64,000 bases of DNA, taken from the NCBI RefSeq assembly GCF_028617075.1, contig NZ_JAQKGV010000002.1:1-64000 (forward strand). The letters are read 5' to 3'. Source of the DNA: Rubrobacter calidifluminis (GTDB lineage: Bacteria > Actinomycetota > Rubrobacteria > Rubrobacterales > Rubrobacteraceae). This document shows, in pieces, positions 36,150-43,929 of this stretch. Every line of letters begins with the position of its first letter. Within the stretch, counting starts at the first letter, position 1. A program made the position numbers and the translations under genes. The notes beneath the pieces were generated by a model. It saw nothing but the letters and a program-made list of their open reading frames with translations. It was not told the DNA's origin and ran no database searches.

Positions 36150-37095
36150 AGGACGGGCACCCGTGCCCGGGAGCCGGAGCTCCTGGCTGAGAGGTCGAAC
36201 GCCGGCTTGGGACTGTAGTCGTCGTGCAGGAGCCGGAACTGGTGGAAGATATCCGGGTTGGAGCTGTCGGCGTCGTGCAGGTCGAAGAGCTCGTAACGGG
36301 TGACGTTTGTAGTCGTCCCGGCACTCGTGGACAGTGCGGATTGTCTTCTCCAGCACCGCCGCCCGCTGCTTATAGGAGCGATCGCGGCCGGTAGGCCAGC
36401 CGTTCTCGTGATGTGGATGGGTACTGAAGCGGAGATGCCGGCCGTGGCATCCAGGACTCTCGCAGCGTCCGCAGCACGCTCGCGACCATGTCCTTCAGGT
36501 TCCCCGGCTGCCCGTCAGGCGCAACGGGCCGGAACACGCCGGGGAAAAGTCCAGCCCTACGTATTCCAGAGCCGCGATGAACTACCGTCCACCGAGCCTG
36601 CCTGTGGCGCTCCAGAAGGCGTCTTGCGGGCCGACGGTCGGCACCGCGTTGAAACCGATCTTGAGGTGGCCGTAGCCGAGACGGCACGCTTCATCCTTAG
36701 CGGGGATCACACCCCGCACCAGGGCCTCCCGCACGTTCGGGAACGCGCCGTCCAGGATGGGGAGGGTGGTAAGGTTCGGCTCCTGGGTGAGCCGGATGTC
36801 ATCCGGGAGCGCCCCGCAACGCCGCACCTGCTCCCGCACGAAGCTCACTTACCCGTCCACGTCGCCGCTTTTTGGAACAGCACAACCAGATCCAGCCGGC
36901 GGCCGTCTCCGGCGTACTGCTCGACGTCTTCGTGGGTGCTGGTAGTGACCGCCCCGTTCGCCGGCGAGTCGTGGAAGGGCACGTAGCTCCGGACGACAAA
37001 CTTCCTTCCCGCCCCGCAAGGTCAACGGGGGCGCGTCCCCGGACCCCACATCAGACGACCATCCCCCGGATGCCCTGCGCCACGCTTCTTTCATG
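36150..37095 (-). pseudogene. Decayed glycoside hydrolase (cellulase/GH39-like TIM barrel)
   Basis: Pieces of one protein lie in order on the minus strand but in changing frames. From 5' to 3' they are: VVRSYVPFHDSPANG and VVLFQKAATWTGK then a stop (about 37020-36852); SFVREQVRRCG, RLTQEPNLT and VIPAKDEACRLGYGHLKIGF (36848-36582); NLKDMVASVLRTLRESWMPR (about 36520-36430); ENGWPTGRDRSYKQ with VLEKTIRTVHECRDDYK (about 36410-36310); YELFDLHDADSSNPDIFHQF and LLHDDYSPKPAFDL (about 36300-36190). The NEV/NEP-like Glu and the ENGWP motif match secreted actinobacterial glycosyl hydrolases of the GH5/GH39 clan. At least four frame breaks are needed, so the gene is dead. Confidence 0.7.
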
Positions 37096-37831
37096 ATCCC
37101 CCCTGGCGGCCCGGCAACGGCGTGACTAGCCCCGCACAGATCCCGGCGATGGTCGCCGGACCGTGGATGTCGTGGAGGATCGCGAGCGAGAACTCGCCCA
37201 GCAGAACGATCACCCCCGTGTAAAGAGCGAGCTGACGCTCCGAACCTTTTCTTCTGAGGAGCACGCCGGTCGGAACTCCGAATAGCACGCAGATCCCGGC
37301 GGCGAGGCCGGGGCCACCGGCGGCGTAGCCAGCCACGGCTGCGACCCAGTACACGATGAACAACGAGGTGATCGGGGGAACCCGCGCTCCTCCCCGAAAG
37401 AGCAGCACGGACAAACCTCCCACGAGCCCGAAAACCGCGACGGAGTTGCCGGCGCCGTGCGGCTGCCAGGCGTAACCGGCGAGCTCACCCGCCATGCCGC
37501 CCGCTAGGTACAGAGCGAACCAGCGACGGCTGCCGAATAAACGCTCGGCCGCTCCGCCGACGACCACGAGGGCGACGCCGTTGGAGGCGAACTGCCACCA
37601 CCCGTCCGACTGGACCAGAAGCGGCGAAAGAAGCCGCCACCACTGACCCGCGAGGAGCGCTCCGGGGTCCCGGCGGAGTGTGTCCAGCACCACCGGGTAG
37701 AGGATGCCGATGATGCTCACTGCCGAGGTGATGACGAGCACCGATATCGTCGCTGCCGGCAAGCGTCGCCGGCTGACGCTTCCCGTCAGGGGCGTTACAG
37801 CCCTCTGCTTCCGATGCTCGTCGAGTTGCAT
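37091..37831 (-). CDS. Rhomboid family intramembrane serine protease
   Basis: A 246-residue protein with six or seven membrane helices. The opening loop has GQWWRLLSPLLVQSDGWWQFASNG, the rhomboid L1 signature (W-R-L-x-S/T-x-x-x-x-H/N), then a helix starting at ALVVVGGAAERLFGSRRW. The catalytic-serine motif appears as GNSVAVFGLVGG, in which the usual Gly after Ser is Val; the catalytic His is probably in DIHGPATIAGICAGL. ATG 37831 follows GGGAG. It is divergent from the TetR gene with shared AT-rich control sequence. The altered GxSG motif makes activity uncertain. Confidence 0.78.
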   Translation of the reverse strand: MQLDEHRKQRAVTPLTGSVSRRRLPAATISVLVITSAVSIIGILYPVVLDTLRRDPGALLAGQWWRLLSPLLVQSDGWWQFASNGVALVVVGGAAERLFGSRRWFALYLAGGMAGELAGYAWQPHGAGNSVAVFGLVGGLSVLLFRGGARVPPITSLFIVYWVAAVAGYAAGGPGLAAGICVLFGVPTGVLLRRKGSERQLALYTGVIVLLGEFSLAILHDIHGPATIAGICAGLVTPLPGRQGGS

Positions 37832-37880
37832 GCCGTCTCCCAGCCTCGCTTCCCTGCACCGCATCCAACGTTAACACAGT

Positions 37881-37924
37881 CAGTATAAATTTACAATCAC
37901 TATAAATTTAGAGTTGGTATACTG
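37881..37924. promoter_or_regulatory. Operator/promoter region between rhomboid and tetR genes
   Basis: The segment is bounded by CAGTATA (37881-37887) and its complement TATACTG (37918-37924). It contains two identical TATAAATTTA repeats at 37884-37893 and 37901-37910, 17 bases apart, each with the palindrome TAAATTTA. TATACT at 37918-37923 fits a -10 box for tetR, 9 bases before its ATG. This arrangement suits autoregulation by the TetR protein and control of the rhomboid gene. Confidence 0.55.
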
Positions 37925-37932
37925 AAGATGTC

Positions 37933-38583
37933 ATGAGCGTGGACAGGGAACCGGGTCTACGGGAACGCAAGAAGGAGAGGACACGGCGGGCTATCTCGGA
38001 CGTGGCGATGAGGTTGTTCGCCGATAGGGGTTTTGACAACGTGACGGTAGCGGAGGTGGCGGAGGCGGCGGAGGTCTCTCTGAGCACGGTCTTCAACTAC
38101 TTCCCCACGAAGGAGGATATCTTCTTCGATCGGCAGGAGGATGTCGAGCAGGAGTGGGGTGAGGTCGTGAGGGGGCGCAAGCCGGGGGAGTCTGCCGTGG
38201 CGGCGCTGCGACGCCACTACTTCGAAGCATTGGAGCGCCGCGAGCCGCGCTCCGGCATTGCTGAGGGTCTGGTCACCTTTCACCGTATGATCGAGGAGAG
38301 CCCGGCGCTGAGGGCGCGGGAGCGGGAGATAGGCGAGCGCGGCGTGGAGGCTCTGGCCCGCACCCTGGCGGAGGAAGCGGGCGCGGATCCGGACGACATA
38401 ACTCCCCGGGTGGTCGCGAACCAGGTGGCGGGCGTCTACGGCGCCCTGTATAACGAGGGCCGCCGGCGGCTTCTGGCGGGCCAGAGCGTCGAGGAGGCTT
38501 ACCCGTTCCTTCTGCGTGCCGCGCGGCGCGCGTTCGACCTGCTGGAAAACGGCGTCGGCGACTACTGCATCCGGCCTGGCTGA
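37933..38583 (+). CDS. TetR/AcrR family transcriptional regulator
   Basis: A 216-residue regulator. The N-terminal DNA-binding domain is textbook TetR: RKKERTRRAISDVAMRLFAD, FDNVTVAEVAEAAEVSLSTV and FNYFPTKEDIFF. The C-terminal helices are of the MftR-like type seen in actinobacteria. ATG 37933 is used; ATG 37928 is out of frame. Repeats in the 100-base divergent promoter region are likely its own operator. The quinone reductase gene follows on the same strand after 66 bases and may also be a target. Confidence 0.88.
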   Translation: MSVDREPGLRERKKERTRRAISDVAMRLFADRGFDNVTVAEVAEAAEVSLSTVFNYFPTKEDIFFDRQEDVEQEWGEVVRGRKPGESAVAALRRHYFEALERREPRSGIAEGLVTFHRMIEESPALRAREREIGERGVEALARTLAEEAGADPDDITPRVVANQVAGVYGALYNEGRRRLLAGQSVEEAYPFLLRAARRAFDLLENGVGDYCIRPG

Positions 38584-38649
38584 CCGGAACTCCCGCGGAT
38601 CGTTGCCGTACAATGTTTTGGTGGTTTCTCTGGAAGAGGGAGGGCGCAC

Positions 38650-39621
38650 TTGAAGGCTGTTAGGGTGAAGGAGCACGGCGGCCCGGAGATCCTTGGCTAC
38701 GAGGATGTTCCCGAGCCCGAGCCGAAAGCTGGCGAGGCGCTCGTGCGGGTCGCCGCCGCCGGGGTCAACTACATAGACACCTACCACCGCTCGGGTCTCT
38801 ACCCGACGGAACCCCCTTTCACCCTCGGGCTCGAGGGTGCGGGAGAGGTAGTCGCTGTCGGGGAGGGTGTGGAGGAGGTGAAGCCCGGCGACTACGTGGC
38901 CTGGGCGAGCGTTCCCGGCTCCTACGCCGAGTACGTCGCCGCCCCGGTGGATAAGCTCGTCCCGGTGAACGTGACGCTCGTCGAGGCGCGGGTCGCCGCC
39001 GCGGCGATGCTGCAGGGGATGACCGCCCACTACCTGACCCACAGCGCCTTCCCGCTCGAGGAGGGGCAGACCGCGCTCGTGCACGCCGCCGCGGGTGGCG
39101 TGGGGCTGCTCTTGGTGCAGATGGCGAAGATGCGCGGGGCGCGCGTCATCGGCACTGCCGGGACGGAGGAGAAGGCCAACCTCGCGAAGGGCTCCGGCGC
39201 GGACGAGGTCATCGTCTACACCAGGGAGGATTTCGTCGAGAGGACTAAAGAGCTGACCGGCGGCGAGGGGGTCCACGTCGTCTACGACGGGGTCGGGAAG
39301 GCCACCTTCGACGGGGACCTCGACGTGCTCAGGCTGCGGGGGTACCTGGTCCTCTTCGGTCAGTCGAGCGGGCCGGTGCCGCCGGTGGACCTGCAGGTTC
39401 TGAACCAGAAGGGCGGGCTCTTCGTCACCCGGCCCTCGCTCGCCCACTACACCGCGACCCGTGAGGAGCTTATGTGGCGGGCCGAGAGCGTCCTCTCCTG
39501 GATCGGGCAGAACAACCTCCAGGTGCGCATCGGCGCGACCTACCCGCTCGCCGAGGCGGCGCAGGCCCACCGCGACCTCGAAGGCCGCAGGACGACCGGC
39601 AAGCTCATCCTGGTGCCGTGA
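38650..39621 (+). CDS. NADPH:quinone oxidoreductase (zeta-crystallin-like)
   Basis: A 323-residue MDR superfamily enzyme without zinc ligands. It has the quinone reductase pattern AAGVNYIDTYHRSGLYP near 39-55, LGLEGAGEVVAVG, an AAAGGVGLLLVQMAK cofactor motif near 151-165, YDGVGKATFDG and the end TGKLILVP. It reduces quinones one or two electrons at a time with NADPH. The TTG start at 38650 follows GGGAGGG. The stop TGA overlaps the ATG of the LLM gene, so the two are translated as a pair. Confidence 0.88.
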   Translation: MKAVRVKEHGGPEILGYEDVPEPEPKAGEALVRVAAAGVNYIDTYHRSGLYPTEPPFTLGLEGAGEVVAVGEGVEEVKPGDYVAWASVPGSYAEYVAAPVDKLVPVNVTLVEARVAAAAMLQGMTAHYLTHSAFPLEEGQTALVHAAAGGVGLLLVQMAKMRGARVIGTAGTEEKANLAKGSGADEVIVYTREDFVERTKELTGGEGVHVVYDGVGKATFDGDLDVLRLRGYLVLFGQSSGPVPPVDLQVLNQKGGLFVTRPSLAHYTATREELMWRAESVLSWIGQNNLQVRIGATYPLAEAAQAHRDLEGRRTTGKLILVP

Positions 39622-40640
39622 TGAGGATGGATGCGAACCTCGGGGTGGAGGGAACCCCGCTGCGCGAGATGCAGAGGACGGCGGCCGCGGCCGAGGAGCT
39701 CGGATTCTCCGGGCTCTGGAGCACCGAGACCAAGCACGACGGGTTCCTGCCGCTCGCGCTCGCCGCCTCCGGGACCGAAAGGATAGAGCTCGGCAGCGCG
39801 GTCGCGATCGCCTTCTCCCGCTCGCCGATGGTCACCGCCCAGCTCGCCTGGGACATCCAGGCCCTCTCCGGAGGCCGCCTCATCCTCGGGCTCGGCACCC
39901 AGGTCAAGGCGCACGTCGAGAAGCGCTTTTCGATGCCCTGGAGCCGTCCGGCGGCGAGGATGCGCGAGTACGTCCTGGCGCTGCGTGCGATCTGGCACAC
40001 CTTCCAGACCGGAGACGAGCTGAACTTCCGCGGCGAGTTCTACCGCCACACGCTCATGACGCCCTTCTTCAACCCCGGCCCGATAGAGCACCCCGGGATT
40101 CCGGTCTACATCGCCGGGGTGAACACCCGCCTCGCCCGGGTGGCGGGAGAGGTCTGCGACGGCTTCCACGTCCACCCCTTCCACAGCCCCGAGTACGTCA
40201 GGAAGGTCGTCCTGCCCGCGATCTCCGAGGGCGCCCGCGCGGCGGGACGCGACCCCCGGGAGATAAAGCTCGCCACGAGTGCCTTCGTTATCACCGGACG
40301 CGACGAGGAGGAACGCTCCCGGAGGCGGGAGGAGATGCGCTCCCAGATCGCCTTCTACGCCTCGACCCCGACCTACCGCACCGTGTTCGAGGCCCACGGC
40401 TGGCAGGAGGTGGGGGAGGAGCTCTCGAGGCTCGCTCGCCGCAAACGGTGGGAGGAGATGCCGCGCCTCGTCACCGACGAGATGCTCTCCGCCTTCGCGC
40501 TCGAGGCCGCCCCGGACGAGGTCGGACCGGCACTGCGGGAGCGCTACGAAGGCCTCATAGACCGCGTCGCCCTCTACGCGCCCTTCGTACCCGGCGAACG
40601 AGACGACTTCTGGCGGAGACTCGCCGGTTCGGCCGGCTAG
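39621..40640 (+). CDS. LLM-class F420-dependent oxidoreductase
   Basis: A 339-residue luciferase-like monooxygenase-fold protein close to the TIGR03617 group of F420-dependent enzymes found in actinobacteria. It shows AEELGFSGLWSTETKHDGFLPLALAA in parts, the cis-peptide region IELGSAVAIAFSRSPMV, SGGRLILGLGTQVKAH and IPVYIAGVNTRLARVAGEVCDGF. The substrate is unknown. ATG 39621 shares its A with the stop of the quinone reductase gene; GTG 39618 is an alternative. A terminator hairpin follows at 40667. Confidence 0.85.
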   Translation: MRMDANLGVEGTPLREMQRTAAAAEELGFSGLWSTETKHDGFLPLALAASGTERIELGSAVAIAFSRSPMVTAQLAWDIQALSGGRLILGLGTQVKAHVEKRFSMPWSRPAARMREYVLALRAIWHTFQTGDELNFRGEFYRHTLMTPFFNPGPIEHPGIPVYIAGVNTRLARVAGEVCDGFHVHPFHSPEYVRKVVLPAISEGARAAGRDPREIKLATSAFVITGRDEEERSRRREEMRSQIAFYASTPTYRTVFEAHGWQEVGEELSRLARRKRWEEMPRLVTDEMLSAFALEAAPDEVGPALRERYEGLIDRVALYAPFVPGERDDFWRRLAGSAG

Positions 40641-40666
40641 ACCACACCACCCCGGTACTCCGTGAC

Positions 40667-40687
40667 GGAGCCCCTGACCGGGGCTCC
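40667..40687 (+). terminator. Rho-independent-type terminator after the LLM gene
   Basis: GGAGCCCC, loop TGACC, GGGGCTCC (8 perfect pairs), then ACATCTTTT. It lies 27 bases after the stop of the quinone reductase/LLM pair and before the PadR promoter. Confidence 0.7.
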
Positions 40688-40739
40688 ACATCTTTTCCCC
40701 CGCGTTCGTACGACATTCTGCTTGACGTTCGGGATATAA

Positions 40740-40769
40740 AGACATATCTTATAATGCAAAGATATGTCT
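40740..40769. promoter_or_regulatory. Perfect 11+11 bp PadR-type operator over the padR start codon
   Basis: The arms AGACATATCTT and AAGATATGTCT are perfectly complementary around an 8-base centre (ATAATGCA). TATAAT (40750-40755) sits in the middle and ATG 40764 in the right arm. A regulator bound here would cover both the promoter and the translation start, which fits autorepression. The ATGT/ACAT edges match known PadR sites. Confidence 0.7.
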
Positions 40770-41348
40770 ATGAATCAAGAGGAGAAAGCGATGGCTGCGA
40801 GGGGCATGCGTGGTGGCGGGGGATTCTTCCCTGGGCCGTTCGGGACCGGCGGAGGGGGTCCGTTCAGGGATTTTCCCGGGAGGATGTTCGAGGGTGGCCA
40901 CAGGAGGATGGGCCAGGGGGAGGTGAGGGCTGCGATCCTGGTGTTGCTGGAGGAGCGGCCGATGCACGGGTATCAGATCATCCGGGAGATCACAGAGCGT
41001 AGCGGGGGGATGTGGCGGCCGAGTCCGGGATCGGTATATCCGGCTCTGCAGCAGCTCGAGGATGAGGGGCTTGTCAGGATCGAACAGGAGGAGGGGCGAA
41101 AAGTCGTACATCTCACGGAGGAGGGGCGGAGGTATGTGGCCGGGCATCGAGAGGAGCTTGGTGCGCCTTGGGAGGCGGCGAGCAAGAACTTCAGCGAGGA
41201 GTTTCTTGAAATGCGCGGGCTCGTCGAGCAGGTGGCTGTGGCCGCGATGCAGGTGGTGCAGGCGGGCTCCGGTGAGCAGGTAGCCGAAGCACGACGTCTC
41301 CTGACGGAGACCCGTCGGCAGCTGTACCGGGTTCTGGCGGGCGAGTAG
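40764..41348 (+). CDS. PadR family transcriptional regulator
   Basis: A 194-residue PadR protein. After a Gly/Pro/Phe-rich N-terminal arm of about 45 residues comes the winged helix: GEVRAAILVLLEERPMHGYQII in parts, SPGSVYPALQQLEDEGLV and the wing with KVVHLTEEGRRY, then a helical C-terminal dimerisation part. ATG 40764 lies 8 bases after TATAAT and inside the operator, giving a leaderless message; ATG 40770 also fits. The usual partner, a membrane protein or exporter, is missing; the DUF3995-like gene downstream is broken. Confidence 0.88.
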   Translation: MSMNQEEKAMAARGMRGGGGFFPGPFGTGGGGPFRDFPGRMFEGGHRRMGQGEVRAAILVLLEERPMHGYQIIREITERSGGMWRPSPGSVYPALQQLEDEGLVRIEQEEGRKVVHLTEEGRRYVAGHREELGAPWEAASKNFSEEFLEMRGLVEQVAVAAMQVVQAGSGEQVAEARRLLTETRRQLYRVLAGE

Positions 41349-41526
41349 GAAGGTACGACGGGTGTTGAGGTGGTTTGCCGCCGGGATCGCCAGCTGCACC
41401 ACCTCCCCCCGGCTCACCACCTGCCACGCCCTTGTTGCCGGCGTGGGATGGTGGAGCGGACGGGTCCCGGTCCGGCTGGCGCCAAATAATCGTCGCTTGA
41501 TCAGGGTTCGTCATTTGCGCCGATAC

Positions 41527-42012
41527 CACGTTCCGCGGTCGAAACTGGCGGCGTATCCAGCCTGCACGGCGTGCGCGTGGGCACTCGTGTTCGCCGGCGC
41601 GAGCTTCTACTGGGCCCCCGGAGGGACCGCGGCCACAGGCACCTTGAGTCCCGGGATCGTGGCGTCCTCCGGCGCCCCGTACTTCACTGCGCTCGTGTGA
41701 GCGACCGGCGCCTTGAAGGCCCTCGCCGGGCTCGCCGTGCTGGCGCTCGTCCAGCCGTGGAGCCCGGCGAGGCTCCGCCGACCGCTGCTTGTCTTCACCT
41801 GGGTCGCGGGGGCGCTGCTCGCCCTCTACGGCGGCGCGAACCTGCTCGTCCGTGGGCTTATGGCCGCCAGCGTCATCGGCACACCCCCCTCCATGCACTC
41901 GCCAGCCGCCTTCTGACACCTGGTGCTCTGGGACCCGTGGTTCCTGCTCGGCGGAGTGCTCTTTCTGGCAGCGGCCTGGCAGGCCGGCCGCGGATCCGGG
42001 CAGCGGGGTTGA
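41527..42012 (+). pseudogene. DUF3995-like membrane protein with two in-frame TGA codons
   Basis: One uninterrupted frame reads LAAYPACTACAWALVFAGAS, FYWAPGGTA, then TGA at 41698, ATGALKALAGLAVLALVQPW, ALLALYGGANLLVRGL, TGA at 41914, HLVLWDPWFLLGGVLFLAAA and a final TGA at 42010. Four hydrophobic segments and the F-Y-W-A-x-G-G motif match DUF3995 membrane proteins. Both internal TGA codons fall where the family normally has tryptophan (W-A-T-G-x-L-K and W-H-L-x-L-W-D-P-W), so each is one G-to-A change from TGG. No good start codon is seen before 41527; the longer frame from 41362 looks non-coding. Treated as a pseudogene. Confidence 0.65.
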
Positions 42013-42046
42013 ATGCCGCACAACGTCAAACTATCATCTAGATGTC

Positions 42047-42805
42047 ATGTCCAGTACGGAGTACAGTGTACGGGTGGAGGTCGTCGAGGACTACGGGGCG
42101 ATGAGCCGGGCGGCGGCGCGGGTGGTGGCGGCGCGGCTGCGGGAGAATCCTGAGGCGGTGATGCTCCTTCCCACGGGTTCGACGCCGCTCGGGATGTACG
42201 GGGAACTGGTGAAGATGCATCGGGAGGAGGGGCTTTCGTTCGCGAGGGCGACGTTCTTCAACCTGGACGAGTATCTGGGGCTTCCGGCGGGGCATCCGGC
42301 GAGCTACCACGAGTACATGTGGAGGAACCTCTTCGGGCTGGTGGATGTGGATCCAGGGAGGGTGCACGTTCCGGACGGGACGGCGGGAGACCCGGAAGAT
42401 GAGTGCGAGCGGTACGAGGTGGGGATCCGGGAATCCGGGGGGGTGGATCTGTGTGTGCTCGGGATCGGACGCAACGGGCACATAGGGTTCAACGAGCCGG
42501 GTTCCTCTTTCGCCTCGCGCACCCGCGTCGTCGAGCTCTCCCGCTCCACCCGTCGGGCGAATGCGGGGGATTTCAGCGAGGGAGCGGTGCCAGAGCAGGC
42601 GATCACGGTCGGGATGCGCACGATCTTCGGGTCGAGGGAGATAGTGCTCCTCGCGTCCGGCAAGAACAAGGCCGGAGCGGTCGCGGAGGCGCTGAAGGGT
42701 CCGGTCACCGAGGAGGTTCCGGCCTCGATGCTGCAGAAGCACCCGCGGGCGCTCTTCCTGCTCGACCGCGAGGCCGCCTCTTCGTTGCGGAGAAGGGTCG
42801 CTTGA
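42047..42805 (+). CDS. nagB: Glucosamine-6-phosphate deaminase
   Basis: A 252-residue enzyme that turns glucosamine-6-phosphate into fructose-6-phosphate and ammonia. Family motifs are LLPTGSTPLGMYGEL, FNLDEYLGL, and GIGRNGHIGFNEPGSSF with the catalytic Asp/His/Glu region; the allosteric tail of the E. coli enzyme is shortened, as in many Gram-positive forms. ATG 42047 lies 9 bases after TATCAT (42032-42037) with no Shine-Dalgarno sequence. The stop overlaps nagA (TTGA). First gene of the amino-sugar cluster. Confidence 0.92.
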   Translation: MSSTEYSVRVEVVEDYGAMSRAAARVVAARLRENPEAVMLLPTGSTPLGMYGELVKMHREEGLSFARATFFNLDEYLGLPAGHPASYHEYMWRNLFGLVDVDPGRVHVPDGTAGDPEDECERYEVGIRESGGVDLCVLGIGRNGHIGFNEPGSSFASRTRVVELSRSTRRANAGDFSEGAVPEQAITVGMRTIFGSREIVLLASGKNKAGAVAEALKGPVTEEVPASMLQKHPRALFLLDREAASSLRRRVA

Positions 42806-43929
42806 GCACGCTGGCCCTCCGCGGGCGGGTCGTCTCCGGGAGGAAGGTGCTCGAGGACGCCTGGGCGCTCGTCGAGGGCGGCGTCATCCGGGCGTTGGGA
42901 GGAGGGCCGTTCGAGGCCGACGAGACGGTAGAGGTTCCCGATTGTTTTCTCGTGCCCGGCTTCGTGGACCTGCAGGTCAACGGTGCCTTCGGGGTGGACG
43001 TCGCGACAGAGCCGGAGAGGCTCGGGGAGCTCTCTGCGAAGCTCCTTCCCACCGGGACGACCTCCTACCTCCCGACGGTGGTCTCACGGCCGCTCGGGGA
43101 GTATGCCGCGCTCCTCTCCCGGCTCACCCTCGGGAGGGATGGGGCGGAGCCGCTCGGGGTGCACCTGGAAGGACCGTTTTTGAACCCGCAGAAGCGGGGG
43201 GCGCACCCGGAGGAGAACCTCTCGGCCCCCGATGCGGCGGCCCTCTCGGAGATGCTCGAGGCGGCCCCGGTGCGGCTGATCACGCTCGCACCGGAGCTTC
43301 CCGGGGCCGACGCTCTCGTGGAGCTCGCCGTGGAGCGTGGGGTTACGGTCTCTTTGGGGCACTCGGACGCGGACTACGAGACGGCCCGGAGGGCCTTCGA
43401 CCTCGGAGCGCGCGGTGCGACACACCTGTTCAACACGATGAGCCCGCTGCACCACCGGCGTCCCGGGCTGCCGGGGGCCGCAATCTCCAACGCGCGGGTG
43501 GTGTGCACCATCATCGCCGACGGGCGGCACGTCCACCCGGACGTTCTCGACCTCGTCTGCGCGAAGCTCGGTCCGCGGAGGATGGCGCTCATCACCGACG
43601 CCATCTCCGCCGCCGGGATGGGGGAGGGGGAGTACACCCTTGCGGGCCGGCGGGTCTACCTGCGCGACGGGGTGCCGGAGCTCGCGGACGGGACGCTTGC
43701 GGGGAGCGTGCTCACGATGGACGAGGCGCTCAGGAACATAATCACGTTCACCGGATGTACCCTCCCCGAGGCGGTAATGATGGCCTCCACCACCCCCGCC
43801 CGGCTCGTCGGCGCGCGCGGGAAAGGCGTGCTCTCTCCCGGAGCCGACGCGGACATCGTGGCTCTCTCGCCGGAGCTCGAGGTCGTCGCGGTCTGGAAGG
43901 GCGGCGCGCTGCGCTACGGCAGCCCCTGA
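42802..43929 (+). CDS. nagA: N-acetylglucosamine-6-phosphate deacetylase
   Basis: A 375-residue amidohydrolase that removes the acetyl group from GlcNAc-6-phosphate and supplies NagB. Metal and substrate motifs are HLEGPFLNPQKRGAH (Glu ligand), SLGHSDADY (His), ATHLFNTMSPLHHR (His) and LITDAISAAGM (catalytic Asp). The TTG start at 42802 overlaps the nagB stop. Its last 16 bases overlap the convergent serine hydrolase gene. Confidence 0.93.
   Translation: MSTLALRGRVVSGRKVLEDAWALVEGGVIRALGGGPFEADETVEVPDCFLVPGFVDLQVNGAFGVDVATEPERLGELSAKLLPTGTTSYLPTVVSRPLGEYAALLSRLTLGRDGAEPLGVHLEGPFLNPQKRGAHPEENLSAPDAAALSEMLEAAPVRLITLAPELPGADALVELAVERGVTVSLGHSDADYETARRAFDLGARGATHLFNTMSPLHHRRPGLPGAAISNARVVCTIIADGRHVHPDVLDLVCAKLGPRRMALITDAISAAGMGEGEYTLAGRRVYLRDGVPELADGTLAGSVLTMDEALRNIITFTGCTLPEAVMMASTTPARLVGARGKGVLSPGADADIVALSPELEVVAVWKGGALRYGSP

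Noticed and set aside
36582-36848. Intact 88-codon minus-strand gene
   Set aside because: It is one frame segment of the broken glycoside hydrolase; neighbouring segments continue the same protein in other frames.
41698-41916. Selenocysteine as an explanation for the in-frame TGA codons
   Set aside because: Both sites match tryptophan, not cysteine, in the family, and no selenocysteine insertion-type hairpin was seen after either codon.
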